Assembly (NCBI GenBank): GCA_964304625.1
Contig: OZ199838.1
Span: forward strand, 2,232,001-2,296,000
DNA from: Kudoa neothunni
Taxonomy: Eukaryota; Cnidaria
Length of the DNA: 64,000 bases
Direction: 5' to 3'
In this document: positions 23,770-36,954 of the stretch, in pieces
How positions within the stretch are numbered: position 1 is the stretch's first letter
Layout of the letters: each line of letters starts with the position of its first letter
Made by a program: the position numbers and the translations under genes
The notes under the pieces: model-generated
What the model was told of the DNA's origin: nothing
Database searches by the model: none
Seen by the model: the letters and a program-made list of their open reading frames with translations, nothing else

Positions 23770-26700
23770 CAAAAACCTGAAATATTCCTTATTCTTTGCA
23801 TATTTAGCACATATTCTGTTTAAAATTACTTAAATTATTTTAGTCAGAAAATTATTCAACCAATAAATGAGTTTAGGTGCTCTATATAGACATGAAATTT
23901 TCCAACGGTAAAAAAAACTATTTATTCATATGTTAATAGGTGAAATGTAGATAAAATTTAATATTATTTACTTCTTCCAAAAAAAATCATGCACCTTCAT
24001 TTTAGTTATAATATAAAATATAAATTATAGTAATCGTCGAAATCTTAAAAAGTGAATTTTTGCGATGTTTTAAATAATCAGCAATGGATATTGTATATAT
24101 TCTAACATAATTTTTTATGCCTAATCTGTTTGACTAAATATTAATAATTTATCATTAAACTAAAACATTTATTTTACTTATTAATATCTGAACTTGTGAA
24201 AATATAATTTATTATATGAATCTTAACAAATAATGATCAGAGCGCCATAAATCTTATATATGGGTTTTTGAGTTTTTATTGCCGAAATTCATATCTATTA
24301 CATAAAATCTCTGTATAAACGAATATATAAGGAAAATTCAAAAATTGAAGCGTTGCTGAGGTGATTTTTATAACTAATGTATCGATAAAAATTTTATAAT
24401 GATTATTATTAACCAAAAAAAGTCATAATTGTCTTAAAAACTTTATTCTGATAAGCACAAGAAGAATAGAGCACAGTAGTAATAAATATGTTAATTTATC
24501 AACAAAATTGTAAATTTAAGTCATATTAAGGAAGTGATATGCAATGAACAATTCAATCTTCAGGTCGTAAACGAAAAGTAAATTACACGTGTGCATGATG
24601 TCGCTCGAATGAGATTTTATCAATTTTTTAAGCTGAAATCTTACACTCAGTATTTGTTTATTGAAATAATTGTAGAAAGACTTCGAATAATAGACTGAAA
24701 ATTTGATGTTTTTAAAGAGTACAATGTTTATGTTTAGATTCAAATGATCTTAAAAATATTATTAGTAGGCAAATAAGCAAGAATATGCCCAATATGCATG
24801 GTACGAATAGAATTGAAGTACAAGCGAGCGTAATTGAATTGAACGTGTTTCTGACCTATTCCGATACGAGAAAACCTAAGAATTTCAAATTAATAGATAG
24901 CGCGATAGAGATAAAAAATGCTCTGACTTTTTTGTCGATAATGTAAAAACATAACATTATAACGCTGCTTATTGAGCTTTTTCTGATGTGGAATGAATAA
25001 ATAAATATGTTAAAATTTTATCGTTACTTCATAGCTTAATTGAAGTATTTTCTGGTTATACGCCAAAAATTATAAATTAAAGTTCTATCTTTAAAAATAT
25101 GTTGTAACAGTTAATTTTTTTAAGATTAGCTGAATCTTTTCTAAGTTTAATAATTGCAATTAATTTTTTCAACAAACATTGAATTATTCTTTAATTTGTT
25201 TTGATAATCACTCATAAACTGGTTATACTTCATATTTTCTAACATATAGACATAAATATTACAATATCAGATTTATCTATACATGTTTTTATCGATTTTA
25301 AGTGTGAGTAGTTTAAATACGAGAAGACAACCACATACTCTTAATTTTCTTGGAACTGATAAATTTTTTAAGAATAAATCAACACTATATTTTAGATAAA
25401 AATTTAATTTCGATTGGTAAATAACTTATGGTTGATTATATGAATTTTCTACCTTATTAGAGGAATTTATACGTGTGTCTTTATTATAAGATTCCAAAAT
25501 TGTTACTTCTACAAATTAATTAATTTTAGTCAATTATATGCGAATCAATGTAAATAATAACCCTGGTTAACATATAATGTGTACACCACGCAATATTCTT
25601 AATTCGCATATTTTGCCGAATTTGTTGTTACCAAATTTTGACTTATACAAAAACTTATAAAACAATATAAATATAGCTAAATATTTTTTTTCAATATATA
25701 TAAGATACTATATGGTAAAAAAATTAAATTTTATCACTTTAAAAAATTAGGTTTGTGAATTTTAATAATAAAAAAATTATAAACTAAAAAAAATCTTACT
25801 ACATTAATATCTATATTTAAAAGTTCATAAAGTATTTATATTATAGTGAAACAAGAGATGTTTTTGTGAAATCTGCAATAAGTATATTTTTAACGTTAGC
25901 TTATGTAAAATTGTTATATATCAATAGTAAAAAATCTAAATAGTAAAAATAAATAACTTCTGAGTTAATGACTAAGAAAGAGACGAAATAATTCAATGTT
26001 TTTTTGAAAAAAGGTGGACATTACACGTGTATCTGACATCTGACCGCGTTCGGATGAATAATTCTCAAAATTATGAAGGTATTATTTTGAGTTGAATTTT
26101 TGCTTTCTATAATCTTTTATTTTATTATCAAGAATCGTGAAGAAAGAAATTCGACAAAACATGCGTAAAGGAACGTTTTTTAGTTTCCGCATACTTTATC
26201 ATTACCAAAATACGTAAAAATGTGACAGATTGGAAAATTATTTTAGTCATTCTTTGTTCAAAACATTGCTTCTACTGATAATAGAAGCTAAATTATATGA
26301 ATACCAAAAACACGATTTTATTAAGGTAACGATTAGAAAACTACAGTTTTTATATTTCAACTAACAAAAAAAATTATTGATTCGATATAATGTGAACTTT
26401 CAAAAAAATATATAAATGCTCCAAATATGCGTTAATTTAAACAAGTTTAAGAAAATAATACATTAAAACGAGTAGAAAATTGTTATGTGTACTAATTGTA
26501 AAAACTAAAGATTTTTAACAATAGCGCGACAATTAATTTAATTTAAATAAAAAACTGAAGAATTCGTTTTTAAATCAAATTATGGTATTGATTATGTACC
26601 ATACGTAAAACAAAAACATATTTTACACCAAGAACCAATAATATATTGTAAATGAAGCATGCGCATTTACATGAAATAGAATGAACTCCCCAGTATTATC

Positions 26701-27633
26701 CTGAAATCGCGTATCGGAAAGACATTGAAAATTAAAATTTTATTTTATTGAATTTAAAAAAAACATGCTAAATGTGATACTTAATATTTTCTACGGATCG
26801 AGAAATTATAAATAAAAACGTATTTTGTGTTCATCGCAGTGAATATGGAGGAAAACAGGAGAAAAGTATTAGTAATTTTCAAATTTTTATTGATAATATC
26901 ATTGATAGCAAAAACTGATTTCGTAAAAATAACTAATAATAACTATTACAGATAGAAAAATTATACTTAAAATAATTAAAATGCGAGAATATCACGTAAA
27001 TCATTAAAAACCAAAAGTGATAAGTCAATACAGCAATGAGTAGCTTGATGGTTTAATAATCTTGGTTTCAAGTGAAACATTGTTACATCCAAAGTTCAAT
27101 AAAATAGTCGCTAAATAATATTTTAGATTACCAGATTAAAAATAATTATGATAATGTATACAATTTAAATTATCATATAATACTGGATATAAATATAATT
27201 AAAAAACTAACTTGTAATTATAGTAAAAAATTACAGTACGTACGCTTTTCAATGGATATTTTGTTGGGAAAAATATGGGTTACGGCTAATATTTAACATT
27301 TTATTGTATCTTCCTTATCTTTAAAAAGTTAGATTATCGACCACTCAGTCATTAATTAAAGTTTGCGCAGTAGTATGGACAGAATAAATGTAATCCTACT
27401 TTCAAATAATATCCTGAGAATTTTTGTATTGTGATTAAATAAAAATCAACATCTAAATAGATTCGTTATAATTCCGATTTTCTAAAAAAAATAACATCAA
27501 ATAGTTAATGTTTTAATTATAAATTAAATTTTCAAATATAACTCTGATTATTCTTCAAAATCTCAAAATAAATTAACTAGGGAAATCCAAATAATACATC
27601 TTACCAGTAAAAATAAGTGGATTATATGATGAC
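23770..27633. other. very AT-rich gene-poor stretch
   Basis: Nearly 4 kb with no gene that I can support. It contains three copies of an ACACGTGT-centred motif (about 24579, 24846 and 26033) and, at 26130-26215, a decayed relative of the membrane-protein-like frame at 12.3-12.45 kb. Confidence 0.45.
26025..26215 (+). pseudogene. decayed relative of the 12.1-12.45 kb segment
   Basis: It opens with ACATTACACGTGTATCTGAC, like 12100-12120. About 100 bp later it encodes KNREERNSTKHA, then VF, then HTLSLPKY, collinear with NRKRQKTRKTGCK-VFF-HTLPLPNY at 12.35-12.43 kb, but interrupted by stops. The DNA match is strongest at CATACTTTAYCATTACC. It is a second, more degenerate member of the same unknown family. 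Confidence 0.4.
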
Positions 27634-30600
27634 ATGCGCAGTAGCATTAAGTATTGGATACCTCAAACTCAGCGTGTGCTAACAAACTTGAATAGGTTCC
27701 CTATGCTTGGATTAGTAATTGGGAAGAAAATATTGTCAGTTTCAATTGGATGGGTTTGGTTTTTGGTGGTGATATCGTTAGGAAACGTTTCAACTTCTCA
27801 ATCATCGTTTCGTGTATCATCATGGATGGTCAATTCTTATTGCTTAAAACATAACGAAAAGGATGGTCGTTGTAAGGTAATAAGTATTTTGAATAGTCGG
27901 TCACAAAAAGCACTTCTAACACCCTTCGTATCGTTCTTAGGAGAAATTAAAACTGAACGCCAATCCATTGGTTTCACATAAGGAATTTAATCCGTTGGCC
28001 TACGATAGAAACCTTTTTTGTGAGGTGAAAGGAAACAAATTTTTTTCACAAAGTCTTGGTGAAGCACTTACTGGTGCTCGCCTTCAATCCATCCCATACA
28101 ATTTTACATTCAACCAAAATGTCACATGCCAACATGTGTGCAATGTTCAGATCGAATCGGAAGAAGAGCTGGCCGCCTTAAACGATATTATATCTAGAGT
28201 GTACACACAACGTTGGTATGGTGACGGTATTCCTGTGTCCTATTGTCAAACTTCAACAGCCAACAATAATCAATCTCGAAGTGAACGTTGCAATTCGTAT
28301 TTCGTGGCTGGATGTGGTGTGTCATTGGATGATGCTGGAAAAAGTTTGGCCACCAATCCAAACGTTGAAGATGACTATAAAACGTGCCTCTATGATGTGA
28401 GTTTTACCATTGGTTGCGATGACAAAATTGGTTTTTGTTGTGTGTTAGATGAAAGAAGCTAACCAAGTAGCAATCTTCAACCATCTTGTTTTTACGGTCA
28501 CCTACAAAGAACAAATCATTAATGGTCGTACCTACGCTCAAATTATCTACATTGATGTCGATCTCACCAGTGCTAAAGATATGTGCAATGGGGATAGCAC
28601 CTTGCTAACCTACAGTTCCAATATAAACAATGCCAAAACTCCTTTCGAGATCAAATATTCGTACAGCGTCAACTTTGTTAAAAACAACCAACTACCCCTC
28701 ACCAACAGATTGGACTATCTTTTCTATGGTCATATCAACAGTTTAAAATCACACTGGTTTGATATCTCAGCTGTGATTGTTATATTTGTGATTTTTTCGG
28801 TGGTTTTGGGTTTCAATTTCTACAATCTTTTGCGGAAAGATATCTTACGTTACACACAACTCATTGACAATGCTCAAGTAATTATTTTATTAAGAGCGAA
28901 TCTAATTTAGGTTGTTTTTGCGCTCATTTTAAACATTGTGTTTTTTCCTATTTATCTTGTGGGTTATAATCAAAATTAATTTACTATATTTTATTGTATT
29001 TAATTAGAATCGTTGCATTTAAAGGTAAGAACATAATTATTTACGTTATTTTTTACATTTAAAATATAATAAATTTAATAAAAATAAATCAGTGATGCAT
29101 TTTTGTGACGCTTGTTTGCGCAAATGCGAAGAACAGGAATAATTATGCCTGTATATACTTTGAATAGCGTGAAAAATTAGAAATAAACTGTTATATTATT
29201 GCTTGATTTTTCTCATTTTCGTCATTTTATTATTATTATTTGAATAGCTAAAGTTTTGTTGACAGAAATGTTATGTATATATACATATATAGTCTAAATC
29301 AGTGTTTCCCACCAGTGGGGGGTGGGGTGGGGCGGGGCCCAAAAAAATTTTGGTCAGGTGCGGAAAATCCTGAGTATTGACGTGACATGGTTAATAGTGA
29401 GATAATTGGGCATTCTGGCGAACTTTGAAGTCAGTATCGCGTATTTATAAATGACAATCAATGTCATAGAAACTACAAAAAGCAATGACTAATTATATGG
29501 AAGTTAATAATAAAATTTAAAGTGTCCTTCACCCGAATACAGTCAAAATGGTTTGATCTCAATCTTATCTCTTTTAGAATCATATATCCCCTTTTTGATT
29601 TAATCTAATATAATGTCGATTAATTTTCAATATTGACTATTTATTTTCAGCTTATAAGCTCCTTATACACGAATGATTTTCCTAATGAAGATTGAAATAT
29701 CTCGAGTTTCGCGTGATGCTGTTTTGGACGGAATGATGAACTAAATATGTTAATTGTTAGGGACCACCGATAAATTAAGTTAGATCTTGTCGAACACATT
29801 TTAATTTTATTTGGAAAAGAAATATATTTTGATTGCTTTCAAATTTTAACGTGATAAGGAACTTTGTTCAATGTTATGAGCAGTTTATGTTAAAAAATTA
29901 ATACTTTTGTTTCACATGTAATTTAACAAAATTATTATAATATGGTCGAATCACTTGCCAGATTAAATTAGTTAATAGAATCAAGTTGTTATAGAAACAA
30001 GAAAATGAATTTAAAAAAATTCCTTGCTTCAAAGTACACTTATAATTTTTATTTTACCACAGAAAAGCTTTTTTCCAAACTTTAACTAGCTGAACGGTAT
30101 TATTTATTGGTGGGAATGATCAGCTATGTGTGTAACGATTTTTCTTTTATTATTTTAAGCGAAAAAATTAAAAGTAGAGATCCATTATTTAAATATTTTT
30201 AAAAGTACCATTATACAATAAAATACGCGTGGGTTAAACAAAAAGAATATAATGAAAATAATTCATTCGCTTGTTCTCTTTTTATATATGCTTGATCGAA
30301 TTAACTTTTATTGTATAGTTGGATATTCAAGATGAGTATGGTTGGAAGCTGTTGCAGGGAGACGTATTCAGACCCCCGAAATTCCCTCTTGTTCTTGCCA
30401 CGTCTGTTGGTTTTGGTGTTCAACTTATCTCCATGGTTTTGGCCTCATTGTTGTTTGCCGCTGTTGGTCTGCTGTCCGATCACACCAACCGAGCGTTGAT
30501 GACATGTGTCGTTGTATGTTTTATTAATTTTGACCGGCTATAGCCTACTTTCTCGTACAACTAAAAAATTATTCGTATGCTAGAGACGCAATGAGTTTTA

Positions 30601-31927
30601 AATCTCTATAACATATAATTACAGGCTTCAGATAAAGATTATTTTAAGTTAATATACTATTCATAGTTATTTAGAGGAAATAATAGTAACAGTGGGTTGG
30701 AGATTATTCTAATAATTAAATAATAAATAGAAGGGATTAATTCTGTAGGGGTTTTCAAAAACCTCCTCTAATCTATAATTTAATATATATTCTAATTTAC
30801 ATGTAACACTCTTTACAAACATTGAAATTGTATTTGTTTAGGTATTTTATATATTGTTTGGTGTGCTCAGTGGCTATGTGTCAGCAAGATTGTATAAATG
30901 TAGGTGTTTTTATTGGATGTTTGTATATTTGTGATTGGTTGTAATAGTTTTTGGCGGCATACATTGGAAAAGATGCGTTTTTGGAACATCTGTCATACAC
31001 CCACTGTACATTTACTCAATTATCATTCATTTCTATTGAGTTGTTGATTTGATGTAATGATGCGATTTATATTGTAGTTTGCTGTGGTCTATGATCTTTG
31101 GAGTAAATTTTTGGTTGTGGATCTATGACAGTCCATCTGCGATCAGAATTGGCGTGATGTTTGGTTTATTCTTTTTGTGGCTGTTGGTATCGAGCCCTTT
31201 GAGCTTCCTTGGTTCCTATATTGGTTTCCGTCATCGCGTCATACAGTCACCTGTTAAAATCAACCACATCCCTCGTTTTATACCCTCTCAGGTGAGTGAT
31301 TGATTGGTTATGGATTGCAATGTAACTTTATTGCTTTAGTCTTTTTCAACCCATCGAATCCCGTGTATAATTTTGGGTGGACTTCCACCTTTTTTCTGCC
31401 TCTACTGGGAGCTGCACTCTCTTATTAGAAGTGTTTGGATTCGTCTCCCCTACGCAATGTTTGGCTTCCTTTTTGCATCGGCTCTTATAGCAGTTATTGT
31501 TTGCGCTGAGGTAGCCGTTCTTCTTGGTTATCTTCATCTATCAGCTGAGGTAAGTAATGATATTCAGCAGTGTTGCATCCTGCCTCCTCACAACACTTTG
31601 TTGGTGGTTTGATTTAACACTGCCCTCTCTATTAGGATTACCGATGGCAATGGAGAAGCTTTTTCACCGCCGCTTCAACTGCATTCTATTGCTTCGTTGT
31701 TGTGATTATCTACTATTACATGTATTCACACGTGAGTGGATCGTTGGGAGCTTACGCCTACTTCACTTATTCCCTTGTCGTTCTCTACATGCTGGCGCTT
31801 GCTCTAGGTAAGACTTTGTAGTTGTTGTTTCGTTGAATTAATCATATAACAATTTTTAGGATCTATTGGATTCCTCTCATGTTTTTTGGTCTTCCTCAGA
31901 ATGTACTCTTCAATAAAAGTTGATTGA
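27634..31927 (+). CDS. TM9SF nonaspanin (TM9SF2/4-like)
   Basis: Nine-helix endomembrane protein of Golgi and endosomes, involved in adhesion, membrane-protein sorting and phagocytosis. Exons: 27634-27876, 27941-28430, 28471-28877, 30319-30513, 30842-30899, 30948-31005, 31078-31291, 31340-31549, 31636-31807, 31860-31927; about 704 aa. Seen: N-terminal hydrophobic segment, lumenal domain with SLGEALTGARLQSIPYNFTF and TCQHVC, the family hallmark GWKLLQGDVFRPPKFPLVL, LYKFFGGIHWKR, NHIPRFIPSQ, AEDYRWQWRSFFTA, and the conserved tail YSSIKVD whose K-x-D end retains these proteins in the Golgi. Intron 3 is 1.44 kb and intron 4 is 328 bp; the rest are 40-86 bp. The N-terminus is longer than usual and an internal Met near residue 24 is an alternative start. 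Confidence 0.92.
29300..29365. mobile_element. hAT-like terminal remnant in TM9SF intron 3
   Basis: Begins CAGTGTTTCCCACCAGTGGG followed by a G-rich tract ending GGGGCCC, then AAAAATTTTGGTC. This is the form of a hAT terminal region and resembles the reverse complement of 10920-10959. No opposite end was identified in the intron. Confidence 0.35.
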
Positions 31928-33914
31928 GTGTCGATTTTTGTATTGATTACAATCGCCATGAAATCACACACATGGTTGTCTTTTATTATATTGTCAACTC
32001 CCTATTACCATCTACTCTTATAATTTTTCTGAATTTGAATTTTTTTTTAATATTCTGCGAAACGCTTATCTAACCCCCCAAGCACGTCAAACCTACTATA
32101 CACCACACCCACACCACGTCGTTTTTGTTAGTAAAAAATAATTCTATCGAGTGAACAAGGACAAAATCTAAGAATACTGCAAAATCGATGTAGTATTTTG
32201 ATTGTATCCGAAGATTCGAACTGTGTTTTTTCTATGTATATATTAGGGGAAATTTAGTTTTCACGCTTGTAACAATGTGTATTTAAGTTAATGTACCATA
32301 CTAAAATTTTGGGAAAGGAAAATTATTTATATAGTTTTACAAGTAACTCAATATACGATACGTAAAGTAGTGGTTAATTATTAAAATCGGCTAGTCTTAT
32401 TAACCTTTAGCTTATATATTGCGTAATACAATTTTTTATTATTTGTGGATTCAAAAATGTTCTTTATAACATTTGTCGTACTCTTAACTTGACGCAATTT
32501 ATTATACAAGCCCAGTAGAATATATTTGAAAATTTCTTATAATTAATTGTTATATATTAAGTTTGCATTGTAAGGTTCATTTATGGTTTAAATATAGCTA
32601 CTAAAATTAGGTCAGATAAGATTACATAGATTCTATTGGTTAAAAAATTAACCTATTTAACCATTATCTAGAATTTCAATCAATTTTAATATAAATTTCA
32701 TATTTTTAATCCCAAAAATTAAAATATCTCAACCAATTTCTTATTTTATCTCTTACTTAAAAGATAAATTAAATATTTATATTCTTGCTTATTTAATCAA
32801 CTCTCTTTGCAAGCTCATTAAATAAAAATACAATTTTCGATAATTCTATATATTATACATTAAACTAGCAAAAACTAATATAACAATATCACTTTAGGGG
32901 TTCTTAATTTATATAATATATCGTAATATTAAACAATTAGTTGACGAAAAGTACCTGCAGTGGATATCTATTCGAATTATTAAGTGAAATTTCAAAAAAA
33001 ATTTTTTACCAGTGTTATTCACGTGTATTTTTATTTAACGTCTATACACATGTTAGTTTAAATGAATTTTGCTAAATAAAGCCTGAGCTGAACAAATCTA
33101 ATCATCTAATCTGAGGTATAATTGTAACTTTATATTTATGGTTTATCAGTTGTAAAGTTATGTCACAAAATCAACTATTTCAATTAAATTATGCTATGGA
33201 AAACTAATTTGAACAAACCACTGGATATTTGAAGTCTAAATAATTATCGGAGGTACCCGAGAACAGACGTTATTACGAAGAACAATTAGAATAAGTATAA
33301 TAACGCAGCTGCTCAAATGATTTAAAAAATAAACGGGGAGGAAACATTCTGCTTTTAATTTTTTATAATTGGACGCCATAATATTTTAATACCGCAACGT
33401 AGGTGGCATACAATTTCGCCATGTGTCGCCAAAATTCGTAAACGAGGAAACCTCGACATGATGACTGCGTCATGCTAATTGTAAGTTCTTTAATCAGAAC
33501 AATGACACAAATTTTTCTTCTCGCAATTTCTGAGGAGGTTTACTCGTTTCTGGCGGAGCAAAATCTGCTATATTTCTGATGAATAGATGACTAGGAAACC
33601 TTGATTTTCGTAGCTCTTGTGTTATTAATGCTATAAACAGAATAAGTTGATCCATGTCGTTTCGGAATGTTTAAATTTATACAATTTTTATTAAATCGAA
33701 AAATTTGTTGATTTCTAGGTGTCATTTACCTGGTCATGAAGTGACAACTAGGATTCATCGATTTCGTATTAGGATAAATGAATATTGTAGATAGTTTATC
33801 TATTATTAAACTATAAAAAGAGTTAAAACTGATTTCACGATGATTTAAATCATTCTAGGTTAGCGTGTTGTTTTCGACGCTCTTAAGCTTCCGAGCGCTT
33901 TAAAACCGACTTTA
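31928..33914. other. intergenic, no gene recognised
   Basis: About 2 kb downstream of TM9SF, very AT-rich, with no coding or structural signal that I can support. Confidence 0.45.
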
Positions 33915-34927
33915 CACATTCCTTCTTTTGGGATCCATTGGACCCCACATTTTTTTAACTTGAATTATGGAGAAAAATGTAATAAGTAATTTACTAAAGT
34001 ATGAGAGAAAACTATCGATAAAATATTGAAAAATGTCACAATTATAACACTGCCGATTGTCGGCGATCGTTGCCCAAACATTTAAAAGGTTAAATTTATT
34101 TTTAAATTTTATTTGTTTTAATAAAAATATATATCTTTCCACATCAAAAAAATCTTAAAAATCGTTCGATATATGATTAATTTATTAATAATCACGCCCA
34201 ATAAAACCCTAAATACATATTGGTTCAAAATAGGTCAAATGCTAGATATTTATATTATATTAGTTTATAATGTTACAATATACCACGAAAAAAACATTTA
34301 CATTTCGTTTATTACAACTGATTCTACAAACATACAAAATCCCGCGCTTTTCTGTCTCGAGACCTTGAACAATAACAGCATCACTCGCGACAACAAAATT
34401 TGAGTGATTATAATTTAGATCTGAAAATTAACATATAGACAAGGATTCCCATATAAGCCAATGATCGTCGATTTACCAAGTCTTCAAATAATGCTGATAA
34501 TTATAATTGTCAAACTTGTTAGCATTTGAAATAACAGTTGAGAATAAGATTTGCCGTAAAATATAAGGAATGTGAACCTTAATTTTGAAGAATATTTTGT
34601 TTAGAACTTTTAGTTATTTGGATAGCATTTATTATCTTCAGAAATAATGGAATAACGTAAATAATCCAATTATCAAATCAAAATTTATCATAAAATTCAT
34701 CGATATCGGATTCAATTTCATTCGAAATATTACATTAAAAACCATTTGTGGCAACATTTCACTCGTTGGTAATGATCGGTATTTGACGTACACGTCGTTT
34801 TCTCTAGTTATCTCTATTTCGTTTCGATAGAATTTTATTTAATTCTCAAAACTGTTTTAAATAATTTTCCTTTGTTGCTTGGGTGAAAAAAACGTGAGAT
34901 CCAATGGACCCCAAAAGGAGGAATGTG
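33915..34927. mobile_element. nonautonomous DNA transposon with ~44-bp terminal inverted repeats
   Basis: Left end CACATTCCTTCTTTTGGGAT continuing CCATTGGACCCCAC; right end, read inward, CACATTCCTCCTTTTGGGGT continuing CCATTGGATCTCAC. Both ends are bordered by TA (TTTA left, TAAG right), consistent with a TA target duplication as in Tc1/mariner-type elements. The 1-kb interior has no transposase. A degenerate TTAA target (piggyBac type) is the alternative. Confidence 0.65.
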
Positions 34928-35336
34928 TAAGTATTTTGATTATTTTGTGACCTGAACATACAAATTTAAATTTTCTGTAATATTTTAATAGAACTCATAT
35001 TTATAGGAGAATAGATATGATTTTTAATTCACTGATGTAAAACGGATTCACTAAAATTGGTTCAAACAAAATTTTTCACTCATAAACCATACAATTTATG
35101 AGAAAAGTCACTTTTAAATGGAAAATCTCTTTTGTTATTATAAAAATTATAATATTAGTTTAATAAATGTGTATTTATTTATATTAACCGTGATTATATG
35201 AATAAAAATTCGAAAGTAGATTTTTCTGGTTAATTTAATGACCTACGTATTTGAAAAATCACGCTATAAATAAATCCCCATAAATAATCATTTTAATTTA
35301 CGTAATAACGGCCTACAACAATCTACTATATATTTA

Positions 35337-36336
35337 AAGTTCTTATGTCTGTCAATGTGTGTTTGCAGCAGTTCGCAAGTGTCATAGAGAAACTTTTTTT
35401 AAATACAGCTTTAGTTTTCATTTACTTCGAAGTATATATATATATATATATATAACCAATATCGCAGTTAGAAGACAGGAATTTTCTGGTTGTTTACTCA
35501 AAAAGCAGATTAAAAGTACCTGAATAATATTGATGTTTGTTTATTTCGGAGTGATAGTCAATTAAAATAAACTTTCACTCAGTATATACAAAGAGAATCT
35601 GCTAATTATTGTGTCGAATATTTTAAAAATGTTTTATATATCGTTTGGAGTAATTTTAAGACAAATAAATTATTAACGTCACACATACAAGAGTTGTTGC
35701 ATTTTCCCTCGAAATTTTAAATATAACCAGATAATTTAGGATGTATTTTCACTTTTCAAATGTTATGGATATAGTTGAGTCAAAAAGATTATGATCATTT
35801 TAAATAAAACACATAATTTGAGATTATAAGTTGTTGTCATGTTTGAATAATTTTGGTCTCTATACGCATTCTAAAAACGATATAAGATGTGTGTATAGTT
35901 TTCAAATAATTAAAGTTTTGTGATAATTTCTTAAATAAAAATTTCTATTTATCAAATATATCGATCCAGATTGAAATTATATTCGTCTTTTCGATAAGTT
36001 TGTACTCATTTGTTGGTTTTCCTAAACTTTCTTGTAAAATAGCTGGCATAAGTAATTCGATAAGTTTCTATATGTTATGAGATAAATTTTTAAATAATGT
36101 TTAAGTTGTTAGTAACCTAATTATTCTATATCCCGGGATATTAAGATTAATATTCAAATCAATTGATAATTTTCTTTTCACTAAAACTAATTCATTATGA
36201 TATAAAAGTTGCATGAAAATATGCGACACTTCATTCCATACGTAAATTAAGAATTTATATTCATGATTACTTTTGCACAAAATACAGTCCCCTCTCATAC
36301 GTGCCATGTAAGTTAATAAGAAATTATTGGTCTATT
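35337..36336 (+). repeat. left arm of a 1-kb inverted repeat pair
   Basis: An inverted copy of 39827-40848, about 90% alike by eye over 1 kb. It starts AGTTCTTATGTCTGTCAATG, contains a TA microsatellite (about 35432-35455) and on the minus strand (36307-36101) encodes a 68-aa frame MARMRGDCILCKSNHEYKF plus a KRKLSIDLNIN tail. That frame is intact in both arms with a few substitutions, so it may be real or simply young. Confidence 0.8.
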
Positions 36337-36954
36337 TGATCTAACCGATATTTTCACAAAGTTTTCATTCATCGAAGAATTGTTCAATACAAAGAAATTT
36401 TTTTAGGACAATCAAACAGTACGTTTATTTTTAAAAGGGTGCATTCCTTCGAGAAAACCGGTTGATATTTAAGCATTACTGTAATTTTTCCAACCAAGAA
36501 CACCTTTACATTTTATATTTAATCATATTTTGTTAATAAAATTTTTATAGACGAAATCTAAATATCCTAAATTTTGTAAGCGTAAAGATAATAATAGTCA
36601 TTCCTTAAGTATTTAGTGTTATATTTTCACTCTATTTATATTATTGAGATTAATGCATTCTACATACTAAGAAGAAGTGTTTTTTCTTAATTTAGCCATA
36701 ATTCGATTGATTGACCCTTTTTTTAATAATGAGAACATGTAACATTGTATTTATTAATGACTTTCATTCATGTAGATTTTGTTGAACATATAATTAATTA
36801 CACGTATGAAATGCGAAAAGCCAATAATATACACGACAAATAAAACTTATTGACCTAATCCTATCTTATCCATTCAGTGAAAATTATTACTGAATCATAA
36901 ATCATATGATTCATATTATTCGTTCCGAATTTTCCTCAAACATTAGTTAAATTA

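Noticed and set aside
24516-24743. Minus-strand 75-codon frame at 24.5-24.7 kb
   Set aside because: Composition is Asn/Ile/Lys/Phe as expected from AT-rich noise, with no motif or splice-linked exon.
28431-28455. A 25-bp intron in TM9SF
   Set aside because: The acceptor at 28470 is in the same phase, gives a 40-bp intron and yields DKIAIFNHL, aligned with the family's NKIYLHNHL without a gap.
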